Shown here in pieces: positions 43,591 to 51,498 of a stretch of DNA of 64,000 bases. Origin of the DNA: Nonomuraea dietziae (GTDB lineage: Bacteria; Actinomycetota; Actinomycetes; Streptosporangiales; Streptosporangiaceae); contig NZ_JACIBV010000001.1 in NCBI RefSeq assembly GCF_014195505.1, positions 744,001-808,000 on the forward strand, read 5' to 3'. A program made the translations under genes and the position numbers. The notes under the pieces are model-generated. The model was given only the letters and a program-made list of their open reading frames with translations, did no database searches and was not told the DNA's origin. Every line of letters starts with the position of its first letter. The stretch's first letter is position 1.

Positions 43591-44205
43591 ATGGAACTCA
43601 CCTACGTCCCCCTTGGCGAACGACCCCTCCGACGCCTTCCCCAACTGCTCATCGGCCTCACCCTGTACGGCCTCAGCCTCTCACTCCTGGTCAGAGCCTC
43701 ACTCGGCCTCAACCCCTGGAGCGCTCTACACGAAGGCCTGACCCACCACACCACCCTCAGCTTCGGCACGATCAGCGCCGTCCTGGGCGCACTCGTCCTG
43801 CTGCTGTGGATCCCACTCAAACAGCGACCCACACTCGGCACCGCCGCCAACATCATCGTCCTGGCCTACTCAGCCGACCTCGGCCTCGCGCTCATCCCAG
43901 AAAACCTCGAACTGCCCGCACGAATCGCTCTGCTGACCGGGGGAGTGCTCCTCAACGGACTGTCCGTCGCCATCTACGTCGGCGCCCGCCTCGGACCAGG
44001 CCCCCGAGACGGCCTCATGACCGGCGCCTCCGCCGCGACCGGACGCTCCATCCGGCTGGTCCGCACCCTCATCGAGATAACCGTGCTCGCCACCGGCTGG
44101 CTCCTCGGCGGCAGCGTGGGCGCCGGCACCGTGCTGTACGCACTCACGGTCGGGCCGATCACCCAGTTCTTCATGCCCAGATTCGCCTACACGAGCACAC
44201 CCTGA
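43591..44205 (+). CDS. YczE-family membrane protein
   Basis: 204 residues, about five to six TM segments. RLPQLLIGLTLYGLSLSLLVRASLGLNPWSALHEGL is the YczE N-terminus, and VAIYVGARLGPGPRDGLMTG the conserved central loop. In Bacillus the relative is linked to antibiotic (lipopeptide) production and to YczR control. Transport of an amine-containing compound is suspected but unproven. Confidence 0.85.
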   Translation: MELTYVPLGERPLRRLPQLLIGLTLYGLSLSLLVRASLGLNPWSALHEGLTHHTTLSFGTISAVLGALVLLLWIPLKQRPTLGTAANIIVLAYSADLGLALIPENLELPARIALLTGGVLLNGLSVAIYVGARLGPGPRDGLMTGASAATGRSIRLVRTLIEITVLATGWLLGGSVGAGTVLYALTVGPITQFFMPRFAYTSTP

Positions 44206-44281
44206 GCCGGCCCCCGCCGGACACAGGGGAGCGGCGCCACCTCCGACACCACGGGGGAGGGGCGCCACCACACCTCAACGT

Positions 44282-44509
44282 CTAAGAAGTCAGCACCCGC
44301 ACCGCAGGCGCCTGCGGAGCCGCCATCGACGGCTGCTGCTGCCGTACCGCATCCACCGAACGCTGCCGCGGCGAGACGCGCTCAGCGCAGCCGCCCTCGC
44401 AGTAACCGTTGGTGACGATCAGCCGCCCCCTGGCAGGCGTGTACGCCTCACGGCCGGAAGCGGGCAGGACCCCCTGGCACACCTGGCACAAAATCGCGTC
44501 GTTCCCCAC
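44282..44509 (-). CDS. Small zinc-ribbon-like protein
   Basis: 75 residues from the GTG at 44509, with GGGAG 7 bp upstream. LCQVCQGVLP and NGYCEGGCAERV place four cysteines as CxxC and CxxxC about 30 residues apart, a treble-clef or ribbon pattern. The C-terminus is low-complexity. No family is recognised. It lies next to dif on the C-rich side. Confidence 0.65.
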   Translation of the reverse strand: MGNDAILCQVCQGVLPASGREAYTPARGRLIVTNGYCEGGCAERVSPRQRSVDAVRQQQPSMAAPQAPAVRVLTS

Positions 44510-44646
44510 GTGTGCTCCCTATCCGAAGTCTCGCCGGATAACCCACACTATGCGCACTCAATCATTCCGGGTCAGTATTTCCACGATCCGTCAAACACAT
44601 CGGTCAACATCCGGGGGAGCAAGCCGACACGCCGCACATCAGATCT

Positions 44647-44674
44647 ACTTGACATAATGTTCATTATCGAGCAA
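44647..44674 (-). other. dif: dif site: XerC/XerD chromosome dimer resolution site
   Basis: Read on the minus strand it is arm TTGCTCGATAA, centre TGAACA, arm TTATGTCAAGT. Recalled actinobacterial dif consensus: TTSRCCGATAATVN then ACATTATGTCAAGT; 26 of 28 positions agree, with mismatches only at positions 4 and 5 in the XerC-side arm, while the XerD-side arm is exact. It is AT-rich in GC-rich DNA, intergenic, single-copy here, and lies where strand composition and the GGGGGAG motif reverse polarity. Confidence 0.88.
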
Positions 44675-44697
44675 CCAGATCGGGCTACGATCAAGCC

Positions 44698-45162
44698 ATG
44701 CCGAACATCGGAGTCCCCGAAATCCTCATGCTGCTCACCATCGTCGGCATCATCGCAGCCATCATCGCGGCCATCGCCATCAGCGCCGGCAAGGCCGCGC
44801 GAGGCCGCACCCCACATCCGATGACCACACCCACGACGCCCGCCGAACTCGAACACCAGCTACAGGCTCTCGTCAACGAGGGCAAGACCATCCTCGCCAT
44901 CAAGATCCTGCGCCAGCACACCGGCCTCAGCCTCCAGGACGCCAAAACCGCCGTCGACGGCATGCGCGCAGGACGCCGCCTCATCGACCACCCCGCCATG
45001 ACCCGCCTCCCACAGCCACCCCCACGCCTGCACCAGGCCGACCTCGCCACCAGAGTCCGCGAGCTCAAGGCCGCCGGACGCGAGCAGCAGGCCGTGCATC
45101 TGGTCATCGGCGAGACCGGCATGACCCAGGGCGAGGCACAGACCTTCGTCCAAGCGCTGTGA
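44698..45162 (+). CDS. Membrane-anchored protein with L7/L12 C-terminal-domain-like modules
   Basis: 154 residues. Residues 8-31 form one TM helix (EILMLLTIVGIIAAIIAAIAIS). LALVNEGKTILAIKILRQHTGLSLQDAKTAVDGMRAG, read from ELEHQLQALVNEG, closely resembles the ribosomal L7/L12 C-terminal domain (IKxxRxxTGLxLxxAKxxVDG). A second, shorter module ends the protein (VRELKAAGREQQAVHLVIGE, TGMTQGEAQTFVQAL). TACGAT seven bp before the ATG suggests leaderless expression, with the promoter abutting dif. Function unknown; such modules may bind ribosomal or translational GTPase partners. Confidence 0.75.
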   Translation: MPNIGVPEILMLLTIVGIIAAIIAAIAISAGKAARGRTPHPMTTPTTPAELEHQLQALVNEGKTILAIKILRQHTGLSLQDAKTAVDGMRAGRRLIDHPAMTRLPQPPPRLHQADLATRVRELKAAGREQQAVHLVIGETGMTQGEAQTFVQAL

Positions 45163-45181
45163 TCGGCGTTACGATCGACAC

Positions 45182-45427
45182 ATGCCGACGAGTCTGGGTT
45201 CCCTCGTCCTCCTGACCGTTCTCGTGACAGCGGCGATCATCTGGTTGATCTTCCTGGCCGTACGGCTGACGCGGCGCCCCCGAAACCGCCTCCTGCCCTC
45301 CCTCGACATCACCGACCAGGCGCGTGAGCTGAAGGCCTCCGGCCAGTTCACCGACGCGGTCTTCCTGGTGCGCGGCGAGACGGGAATGAGTCATCGCGCC
45401 GCCACGAGATTCGTGCGAAAGCTATGA
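45182..45427 (+). CDS. Small membrane protein with one L7/L12-like module
   Basis: 81 residues: TM helix at about 7-28 (SLVLLTVLVTAAIIWLIFLAV), then ARELKASGQFTDAVFLVRGE and TGMSHRAATRFVRKL. This is a clear paralogue of the second module of the preceding protein (RELKA-G----AV-LV-GETGM----A--FV). It begins 20 bp after the preceding stop, so the pair is co-transcribed. Confidence 0.75.
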   Translation: MPTSLGSLVLLTVLVTAAIIWLIFLAVRLTRRPRNRLLPSLDITDQARELKASGQFTDAVFLVRGETGMSHRAATRFVRKL

Positions 45428-45772
45428 ATCGAGGCTAAACCGGACAGAAGGTGAATTCTGTTTGGTATAAGAAACGTGCGCCAGAAGCGCCCTTGACGCG
45501 CGCCGCGAGACGGACCGCGCCCAGGCGCTCTCCCGCGCGCGTACGGCCAGGCCGGAGTCCCGCCCGCCGTACCTGACGACCCCCGTTTCCCTGTGACGCA
45601 CCTCTCCCCCTTCGGCGATCACTCGAGCCGGAGCTATGTCCCCTTTGTTCCCCTCTGTCCGGGTGGAGATGTCCGGAAATTCGGGAAATTGCGCTGTTCA
45701 GTCACTTGGCTTTGCTGAGTCATGTCAGCATCACTTGTTCAGTCGAAGCTCAGCTCTGAAGGATGACCTCAC
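45428..45772. promoter_or_regulatory. Intergenic region with repeats upstream of hypX
   Basis: 345 bp without a gene. TGTTCAGTC recurs at 45695-45703 and 45736-45744 (41 bp apart), with the dyad TGCTGA(45713-45718)/TCAGCA(45725-45730) between them, all within 80 bp of the hypX start. The plus-strand base bias flips from C-rich to G-rich across this stretch. One CTCCCCC heptamer (45606) points back to dif. Confidence 0.5.
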
Positions 45773-47446
45773 GTGCGGATTCTGCTCCTTGTCTCTGCGT
45801 TCAACGGCCTGACCCAGCGCGCCTGGATCGAACTTCGCGAGGCCGGCCACGAGGTGACGGTGGAACTGGCGCTGTCGGAGGAGGTGATGCTCGAGGCGGT
45901 GGCTCTGGCCAAGCCCGACCTGGTGATCTGCCCCTTCCTGAAGGACAGGGTCCCCGAGCGGCTGTGGCGCGAGCACCGGGTGATCATCATCCACCCCGGC
46001 CCGCGTGGGGACAGGGGCCCGTCCTCGCTGGACTGGGCGATCCTGGAGGGCGAGCGGCGCTGGGGCGTGACGGCGTTGCAGGCGGTCGAGGAGATGGACG
46101 CGGGGCCGATCTGGGGGTGGCGGGAGTTCGCGTTGCCGGCCGAGCCGATGCGTAAGAGCTCGCTGTACAACGGGCTGGTCTCGGACGCCGCGGTGGAGTT
46201 GGTGGTGGAGGTGGTGCAGAAGGCGGCTGATCCTTCGTTCGTGCCTGTGCCGCTGGATTACGGGCGTCCTGAGGTGTGGGGCCGGTTGCGTCCTGCGATG
46301 GTGCGGGCCGATCGGGAGTTCTCGTGGGCGGAGTCGTCGGAGCGGGTGGTGCGGCGGATCAGGGCGGCTGACGGGTCGCCGGGTGCGGCGGCGTTGCTGT
46401 GCGGGATGCCGGTGCGGGTGTTCGACGCGCGGATGGGTCCTGAGCTGGTGGGTCAGCCGGGGTCGGTGGCTGCTCGCCGGGGTGGGGCGGTGTTGGTGCA
46501 CACCGGTGACGGGACGGTGTGGGTCGGTCAGTTGCGGCGTGAGGACCGGGTCGGGGTGAAGCTGCCGGCTGTGTCGGTGTTGCGTCGGCGGCTGGGGCGG
46601 GCGCCGGGTAGTCAGCCGGGGTTTTCGGAGATCACGTATCAGCGGGCGGGCCGGGTGGGGGTGGTGAGTTTCGACTTCTACAACGGGGCGATGGCGACGA
46701 ATCAGTGCCGGCGGTTGGTGGAGGCGTTGCAGTACGCGGTGGCGCAGGACACGCGGGTGGTGGTGGTTCGCGGTGGTGAGGTGTTCTCGAACGGGATTCA
46801 TCTGAATGTGATCGAGTCGGCGCGGCATCCGGAGATGGAGGCGTGGATGAACATCAATGCCATCAACGGGGTGTGCAAGGAGATCATCGGCTGTACGGGG
46901 CAGTTGGTGGTGGCGTCGATGGGGGGTAACGCGGGCGCGGGTGGGGTGATGATGGCGCTCGGGGCGGATCGGGTGCTGGTGCGTGAGGGGCGGGTGCTGA
47001 ATCCGCATTATCGGACGATGGGGTTGTTCGGTTCGGAGTACTGGACGTATGTGCTGCCTCGGCGGGTGGGTGCGGAGGTGGCGCAGTCGTTGACGGGTGA
47101 GGCGTTGCCGTTGGGGGCGGCGTCGGCGGTGTCGCTGGGGTTGGCTGATCGGTTGTTGAAGGGGTCGAGGGAGGAGTTCGAGCAGGAGGTTCTGGAGTAC
47201 GCCGAGCGGTTGGCGGGGCGGGATGACTATGAGGAGCTGGTGCGGGTGAAGCGGGAGCGTCGTGAGGAGGATGAGCGGCGTAAGCCGTTGGAGGCGTATC
47301 GGATCGAGGAGTTGGCGGAGATGAGCAGGGACATGTTCGATGATCGGCATGGGTTCGCTGAGGCGCGGCGGGCGTTTGTGGGGAAGGCGAAGGCGGTGGC
47401 GACGCCGGCGCATCTTGCGTCGCATCGTGGGGCGTCTGGTCTCTGA
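45773..47446 (+). CDS. hypX: HypX/HoxX: CO-supplying [NiFe]-hydrogenase maturation protein
   Basis: 557 residues, the length of HypX. The N-terminal third is a formyltransferase-like domain with IIIHPGPRGDRGPSSLDWAI. The C-terminal half is an enoyl-CoA hydratase/crotonase domain with the oxyanion loop MGGNAGAGGVMMALGADRVL and the HypX-specific GLFGSEYWTYVLPRRVG. HypX makes CO for the hydrogenase Fe(CN)2CO centre from formyl-tetrahydrofolate via formyl-CoA, allowing assembly in air. GTG start with GAAGGA 9 bp upstream. No hydrogenase or other hyp gene is in the window, so it is either a distant helper or repurposed. Confidence 0.9.
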   Translation: MRILLLVSAFNGLTQRAWIELREAGHEVTVELALSEEVMLEAVALAKPDLVICPFLKDRVPERLWREHRVIIIHPGPRGDRGPSSLDWAILEGERRWGVTALQAVEEMDAGPIWGWREFALPAEPMRKSSLYNGLVSDAAVELVVEVVQKAADPSFVPVPLDYGRPEVWGRLRPAMVRADREFSWAESSERVVRRIRAADGSPGAAALLCGMPVRVFDARMGPELVGQPGSVAARRGGAVLVHTGDGTVWVGQLRREDRVGVKLPAVSVLRRRLGRAPGSQPGFSEITYQRAGRVGVVSFDFYNGAMATNQCRRLVEALQYAVAQDTRVVVVRGGEVFSNGIHLNVIESARHPEMEAWMNINAINGVCKEIIGCTGQLVVASMGGNAGAGGVMMALGADRVLVREGRVLNPHYRTMGLFGSEYWTYVLPRRVGAEVAQSLTGEALPLGAASAVSLGLADRLLKGSREEFEQEVLEYAERLAGRDDYEELVRVKRERREEDERRKPLEAYRIEELAEMSRDMFDDRHGFAEARRAFVGKAKAVATPAHLASHRGASGL

Positions 47447-47467
47447 GGTCTCGTTTGTCGCGTGCGC

Positions 47468-47483
47468 ATCTCATATGTGAGAT
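47468..47483. promoter_or_regulatory. XRE dyad operator before the XRE-MurA fusion
   Basis: ATCTCA-TATG-TGAGAT at 47468-47483 is a perfect 6-bp dyad with a 4-bp centre, 13 bp before the ATG at 47497 and directly after the hypX stop. It is the expected site for autoregulation by the fusion's own helix-turn-helix. Confidence 0.6.
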
Positions 47484-47496
47484 ATGTTTGCCTGTT

Positions 47497-49026
47497 ATGG
47501 TGGATGACTATCTTGTGCGGATCGGCAGGCTGATCCGGGATGCGCGGCAGCATCGGGGTTGGACGCAGCTTCAGCTGGCGGAGGCTTTGGCGACGAGTCA
47601 GAGCGCGGTGAACCGGATCGAGAAGGGCAATCAGAACATCAGTCTTGAGATGATTGCCCGGATCGGTGAGGCGTTGGACAGCGAGATCGTGTCGCTGGGT
47701 TATGCGGGGCCGATGCATCTTCGGGTGGTGGGTGGCCGGCGGTTGTCGGGCAGCATCGAGGTGAAGACGAGCAAGAACGCGTGTGTGGCGTTGTTGTGCG
47801 CGTCGTTGCTGAATTCGGGGCGGACGATCCTGCGGAAGGTGGCGCGGATCGAGGAGGTCTACCGGATTCTGGAGGTGCTGGCCTCGATCGGGGTGCGGGC
47901 GCGGTGGATCAATGACGGGAGCGATCTGGAGATCGTTCCTCCGGCGCGGCTGGATCTGGGGTCGATGGACACCGAGGCGGCTCGCCGTACCAGGAGTGTG
48001 ATCATGTTCCTGGGGCCGTTGATGCATCGGGCGGAGCAGTTCGAGATTCCGTACGCGGGCGGGTGCGATCTGGGGACGCGGACGGTGCAGCCGCACATGA
48101 GCGCGTTGAAGCATTTCGGTCTGGAGCTGACGGCGACGGGCGGGATGTATCACGCGAAGGTGGACGCGTCGGTCTCCCCCACCAGGCCGATCGTGTTGAC
48201 CGAGCGGGGCGACACGGTGACGGAGAACGCGCTGCTGGCGGCGGCGCGTCATGACGGGGTGTCGGTGATCCGTAACGCGTCGTCGAACTACATGGTGCAG
48301 GACCTGTGCTTCTTCCTGGAGGAGCTGGGTGTGAAGGTGGAGGGTGTCGGTACGACGACGCTGACGGTGCACGGGGTGCCGCAGATCGAGGCGGATGTCG
48401 ACTACTCCCCCTCCGAGGATCCGGTGGAGGCGATGAGTCTGCTGGCGGCGGCGGTGGTGACGTCGTCGGAGCTGACGATCTGCAGGGTGCCGATCGAGTT
48501 CCTGGAGATCGAGCTGGCGGTGCTCGAGGAGATGGGGCTGGATCATGATCGGGGGGTGGAGTATCGGGCGGCGAACGGTCGTACGCGTCTGGTGGATCTG
48601 ACGGTGCGGCCTTCGAAGCTCGTCTCCCCCACCGACAAGATTCATCCGATGCCGTTCCCCGGGCTGAACATCGACAATGTGCCGTTCTTCGCGGCGATCG
48701 CGGCGACGGCGCAGGGCTCGACGCTGATTCATGACTGGGTCTACGACAATCGGGCGATCTATCTGACGGAGCTGACGCGGCTGGGTGCGTCGGTGAAGTT
48801 GCTGGATCCGCATCGGGTGCTGGTGGAGGGGCCGACGCGGTGGCGGTCGGCGGAGATGATGTGTCCGCCGGCGTTGCGTCCCGCGGTGGTGGTGCTGCTG
48901 GCGATGATGGCGGCGGAGGGCACGTCGGTGCTGCGGAATGTGTATGTGATCAATCGGGGTTATGAGGATCTGGCGGAGCGGTTGACGGCGCTGGGTGCGC
49001 GGATCGAGATCTTCCGCGACATCTAG
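47497..49026 (+). CDS. XRE-type HTH fused to a MurA-like enolpyruvyl transferase
   Basis: 509 residues. Residues about 5-65 are a Cro/C1-type HTH (LIRDARQHRGWTQLQLAEALATSQSAVNRIEKGNQNIS). From about 75 the EPSP-synthase fold of MurA follows: KTSKNACVALL (Lys22/Asn23 equivalents), YAGGCDLGTRTVQPH (Cys115 equivalent), FPGLNIDNVPFF (Asp305 equivalent) and PALRPAVVVLLAMMAAEGTS (Arg397 equivalent). All catalytic positions that I can align are kept, so it may still transfer enolpyruvate to UDP-GlcNAc, or sense that substrate for transcription control. It follows hypX by 50 bp on the same strand. Confidence 0.85.
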   Translation: MVDDYLVRIGRLIRDARQHRGWTQLQLAEALATSQSAVNRIEKGNQNISLEMIARIGEALDSEIVSLGYAGPMHLRVVGGRRLSGSIEVKTSKNACVALLCASLLNSGRTILRKVARIEEVYRILEVLASIGVRARWINDGSDLEIVPPARLDLGSMDTEAARRTRSVIMFLGPLMHRAEQFEIPYAGGCDLGTRTVQPHMSALKHFGLELTATGGMYHAKVDASVSPTRPIVLTERGDTVTENALLAAARHDGVSVIRNASSNYMVQDLCFFLEELGVKVEGVGTTTLTVHGVPQIEADVDYSPSEDPVEAMSLLAAAVVTSSELTICRVPIEFLEIELAVLEEMGLDHDRGVEYRAANGRTRLVDLTVRPSKLVSPTDKIHPMPFPGLNIDNVPFFAAIAATAQGSTLIHDWVYDNRAIYLTELTRLGASVKLLDPHRVLVEGPTRWRSAEMMCPPALRPAVVVLLAMMAAEGTSVLRNVYVINRGYEDLAERLTALGARIEIFRDI

Positions 49027-49135
49027 GGTCCTGTCCCCCGCCTTGTCTGTGAGGGCTGCCCCGCCGCTCCCCTGCCGTTGGGGGGTGGCGGGGCTCTGCC
49101 GTCTGTGGGGCGGCGCTTTGCCGGGTGCGGCCGGC

Positions 49136-49199
49136 TCAGTGCAGGGCGGCCTCAGTGCAGGGCGGCCTCAGTGCAGGGCGGCCTCAGTGCAGGGCGGCC
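49136..49199. repeat. 16-bp tandem repeat, four exact copies
   Basis: TCAGTGCAGGGCGGCC is repeated four times at 49136-49151, 49152-49167, 49168-49183 and 49184-49199. The fourth copy contains the stop codon and last codons (AALH) of the minus-strand glycosyltransferase. The period is not a multiple of three, so copies beyond the stop are silent unless read-through occurs. Confidence 0.9.
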
Positions 49200-50359
49200 T
49201 CGATGAGGTCGGCTGCGCGCTTGGTGCCGCCTTCGGCCTGGAGTTGGCGTTGGATGGCGGCGAGGCGTTCGGTGACGTGGGGGTCGCCGGTGAGGTCGAG
49301 CAGGGCTTGGCGCAGGGCGGTGGCGGTGGCCTGGTCGGTGTCGAGGCGGCGGGCGACGCCGAGTTCGGTGAGGCGGTCGGCGTTGGAGAACTGGTCGACG
49401 GCCTGGGGTACGGCGATCATGGGGACGGCGCAGACGAGTCCTTCGGCGGCGCCGCCCATGCCGGCGTGGGTGACGAAGGCGTCGGCCTGGCGCAGGATGT
49501 CGAGCTGGGGCACCCAGGTGTGGATCTCGGCGGTGGCGGGGACGGGGCCGAGGTCTGCGGGGTCGACGTGTTTGCCGATCTGCAGGACGAGGTGCCAGCC
49601 GGGCAGGTCGCCGAAGGCTTGGAGGCATTCGCGGTAGAAGGCCGGCTGGTTGGTGAAGGCGGAGCCGAGCGAGACCAGGATGACGTGGTCGGCGTCGTGG
49701 GGGCGCTGCCAGGTGCCTTGCTGGGTGCGGGGGCCTGTGCAGGGGCCGATGAAGGTGTAGTGGGCGGCGTCGACGCGGTCGGCGTGGGGTTGCAGGGCGC
49801 GCGGGATGAGGACGAGGCAGTTGTCGGGGCGGCCGACGAAGTTCTCGTGGGTGGCGTCGATGCCTTCGTCGTCGAGCCATTGCTGGGCGCGGCGGTAGTG
49901 GTCGGCGCCTTCGGGGGTGGAGCGCAGTTGCTCGATGAGGGGGGCCATGTCGCTTTCGTAGCCGTCCCATGCGACGTAGGTGGGTGAGAGCTGGATGATC
50001 GGGATGTTCCACTGGGTGGCCAGGACGCGGGCCGGTGCGGCGCCGATGTCGTAGAGGAACAGGTCGGGCCGGTCGTCGTGGTAGGCCTGGCGGAGCTGGG
50101 GGGTCATGGCCTGGTTGTCGCGCAGGAAGACGTCGAGTTGGGCGATGGTGTCGTCGGGCCAGCCGTCGGGGTCGTCGTGGGTGGGCAGGGTGGAGGTGTA
50201 GGGCTTGGGTTCGGCTCCGGCGGAGGTGATGACGTCGTGGTAGGAGGGGTCGTTGGCGTAGGTGACGCGATGGCCGCGGCGCACCAGTTCGGCGATGACC
50301 TCCAGGCTCGGGTTGACGTGGCCGGGTGCCGGAATGCTGACCATGGCGATGTGTGACAT
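49184..50359 (-). CDS. Macrolide-family UDP-glycosyltransferase (GT1, Mgt/OleD-like)
   Basis: About 391 residues. HIAMVSIPAPGHVNPSLEVIAELVRRGHRVTY is the acceptor-domain start with the catalytic His (GH). WVPQLDILRQADAFVTHAGMGGAAEGLVCAVPMIAVPQAVDQFSNA is the donor-sugar motif of the MGT family. These enzymes glycosylate and inactivate macrolides and other aglycones, usually with UDP-glucose. No polyketide genes are nearby, so resistance or detoxification is likelier than biosynthesis. In-frame ATGs at 50365 and 50368 are alternative starts; none has a clear ribosome site. Its 3' end carries the 16-bp repeat. Confidence 0.88.
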   Translation of the reverse strand: MSHIAMVSIPAPGHVNPSLEVIAELVRRGHRVTYANDPSYHDVITSAGAEPKPYTSTLPTHDDPDGWPDDTIAQLDVFLRDNQAMTPQLRQAYHDDRPDLFLYDIGAAPARVLATQWNIPIIQLSPTYVAWDGYESDMAPLIEQLRSTPEGADHYRRAQQWLDDEGIDATHENFVGRPDNCLVLIPRALQPHADRVDAAHYTFIGPCTGPRTQQGTWQRPHDADHVILVSLGSAFTNQPAFYRECLQAFGDLPGWHLVLQIGKHVDPADLGPVPATAEIHTWVPQLDILRQADAFVTHAGMGGAAEGLVCAVPMIAVPQAVDQFSNADRLTELGVARRLDTDQATATALRQALLDLTGDPHVTERLAAIQRQLQAEGGTKRAADLIEAALH

Positions 50360-50457
50360 GGTCATCAAGGTTATCGGGGCTGGTCGTGGGGCTCCTCGCG
50401 TTTTTGTCGGTGCCGCTCGGTACGGTCTTTGCGCTGATGTTCTAGGCGAGGAGGGGC

Positions 50458-51498
50458 ATGCGGCCTGCGGAGCTCAACAGGCTGACGGTGCGGGAGGCGG
50501 CTGACCGTTATGTGGAGTTGGTGCGTGCCAAGACGTTGACGGGGGCGTTGTCGTTGTCGACGGCGGAGGTCTACGCGCGGGATGTGGCGACGTTGGTGGC
50601 GCTGGCCGGTGAGGGGGCGGTGCTCGACGATCTGACGGGCGAGGACGTGGATGCGATTTTGCTGGCGTTCGCGCGTAAGCCTGACGGGCGCAGGGCCGAG
50701 CCGACGGTCGGGTTGCAGAGCGCCTCTTCGCAGGCGCGGTTCAGGCGGTCGATCTCGGCGCTGTTCAAGCACGCGACGCTGGCGGGTTGGGTGCAGATCA
50801 ATCCGATGGCGATGGCGACGGTGACGGCCAGGGAGCGGGGCGGGCTGCGGGCCGAGCGGCGGGCGTTGACGCGGGAGCAGGCGCAGGGGCTGATCGGCGC
50901 GGCCAGGGAGTTGGGGGCCGAGCCCGCGGTTGCGGCGCCGGTGGCGAAGGGGCGGCGCAGGCCGCGTAGTGACCAGCGTACGGAGTCGCGTGACGCGTTG
51001 ATCGTGTTGTTGTTGTCGACGGTGGGTCCGCGGGTGTCGGAGCTGGTGCGGGCCAATGTGGAGGATTTCTACACCAACGACGGGGTGCGTTACTGGCGGA
51101 TCTTCGGCAAGGGCGGCAAGACGCGTGATGTGCCGTTGCCGGGGGTGGTGGCGCAGGCGTTGGAGGCGTATCTGGCCGGGGGGCGTCCGGAGACGGCCGA
51201 CAAGGCGTTGCTGTTGTCGTGGCGGGGGCGGCGGTTGGCGCGCGGTGATGTGCAGGCGGTGATCGACAGGGTGCAGCGGCAGGTCGATCCTGCGCAGCGG
51301 CGTTCGGTGACGCCGCATGGTCTGCGGCACACGACGGCGACGCATCTGCTGGCCGACGCGGTGGACATGGACGCGGTGCGGCGGGTGCTGGGGCACAGTG
51401 ATCTGGCGACGTTGGGGCGTTATCGCGATGAGCTGCCCGGTGAGCTGGAGGTGGCGATGCGCTCCCATCCGTTGCTGAAGCCTCCTGATCGGCGATGA
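50458..51498 (+). CDS. Tyrosine recombinase (XerC/XerD-like integrase)
   Basis: 346 residues. The N-terminal SAM-like core-binding domain is about 10-120 (AADRYVELVRAKTLTGALSLSTAEVYARDVATLVAL). The catalytic domain shows STVGPRVSELVRAN (Arg I), FGKGGKTRDVPLP (Lys), TPHGLRHTTATHLL (HxxR), VLGHSDLATLGRY (His and the nucleophile Tyr). GAGGAGGGG precedes the ATG. It resembles Xer proteins more than phage integrases and lies 5.8 kb from dif, but the housekeeping XerC/XerD are usually encoded elsewhere, so its role at dif is only a suggestion. The stop overlaps the LysE start. Confidence 0.85.
   Translation: MRPAELNRLTVREAADRYVELVRAKTLTGALSLSTAEVYARDVATLVALAGEGAVLDDLTGEDVDAILLAFARKPDGRRAEPTVGLQSASSQARFRRSISALFKHATLAGWVQINPMAMATVTARERGGLRAERRALTREQAQGLIGAARELGAEPAVAAPVAKGRRRPRSDQRTESRDALIVLLLSTVGPRVSELVRANVEDFYTNDGVRYWRIFGKGGKTRDVPLPGVVAQALEAYLAGGRPETADKALLLSWRGRRLARGDVQAVIDRVQRQVDPAQRRSVTPHGLRHTTATHLLADAVDMDAVRRVLGHSDLATLGRYRDELPGELEVAMRSHPLLKPPDRR

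Noticed and set aside
44000..46500. The C-to-G strand flip as a replication origin
   Set aside because: By the usual rule a C-rich to G-rich change marks oriC, but there is no dnaA, dnaN, gyrase or rnpA/rpmH and no cluster of DnaA boxes here. A dif-like site and motif polarity argue for the terminus instead.
47468..47483. The ATCTCA/TGAGAT dyad as the hypX transcription terminator
   Set aside because: A 6-bp AT-rich stem is too weak to terminate, and its position 13 bp before an XRE-encoding start fits an operator better.
50371..51468. Long minus-strand frame opposite the tyrosine recombinase
   Set aside because: It is the antisense shadow of the recombinase, with Arg/His-rich low-complexity translation and no start signal.
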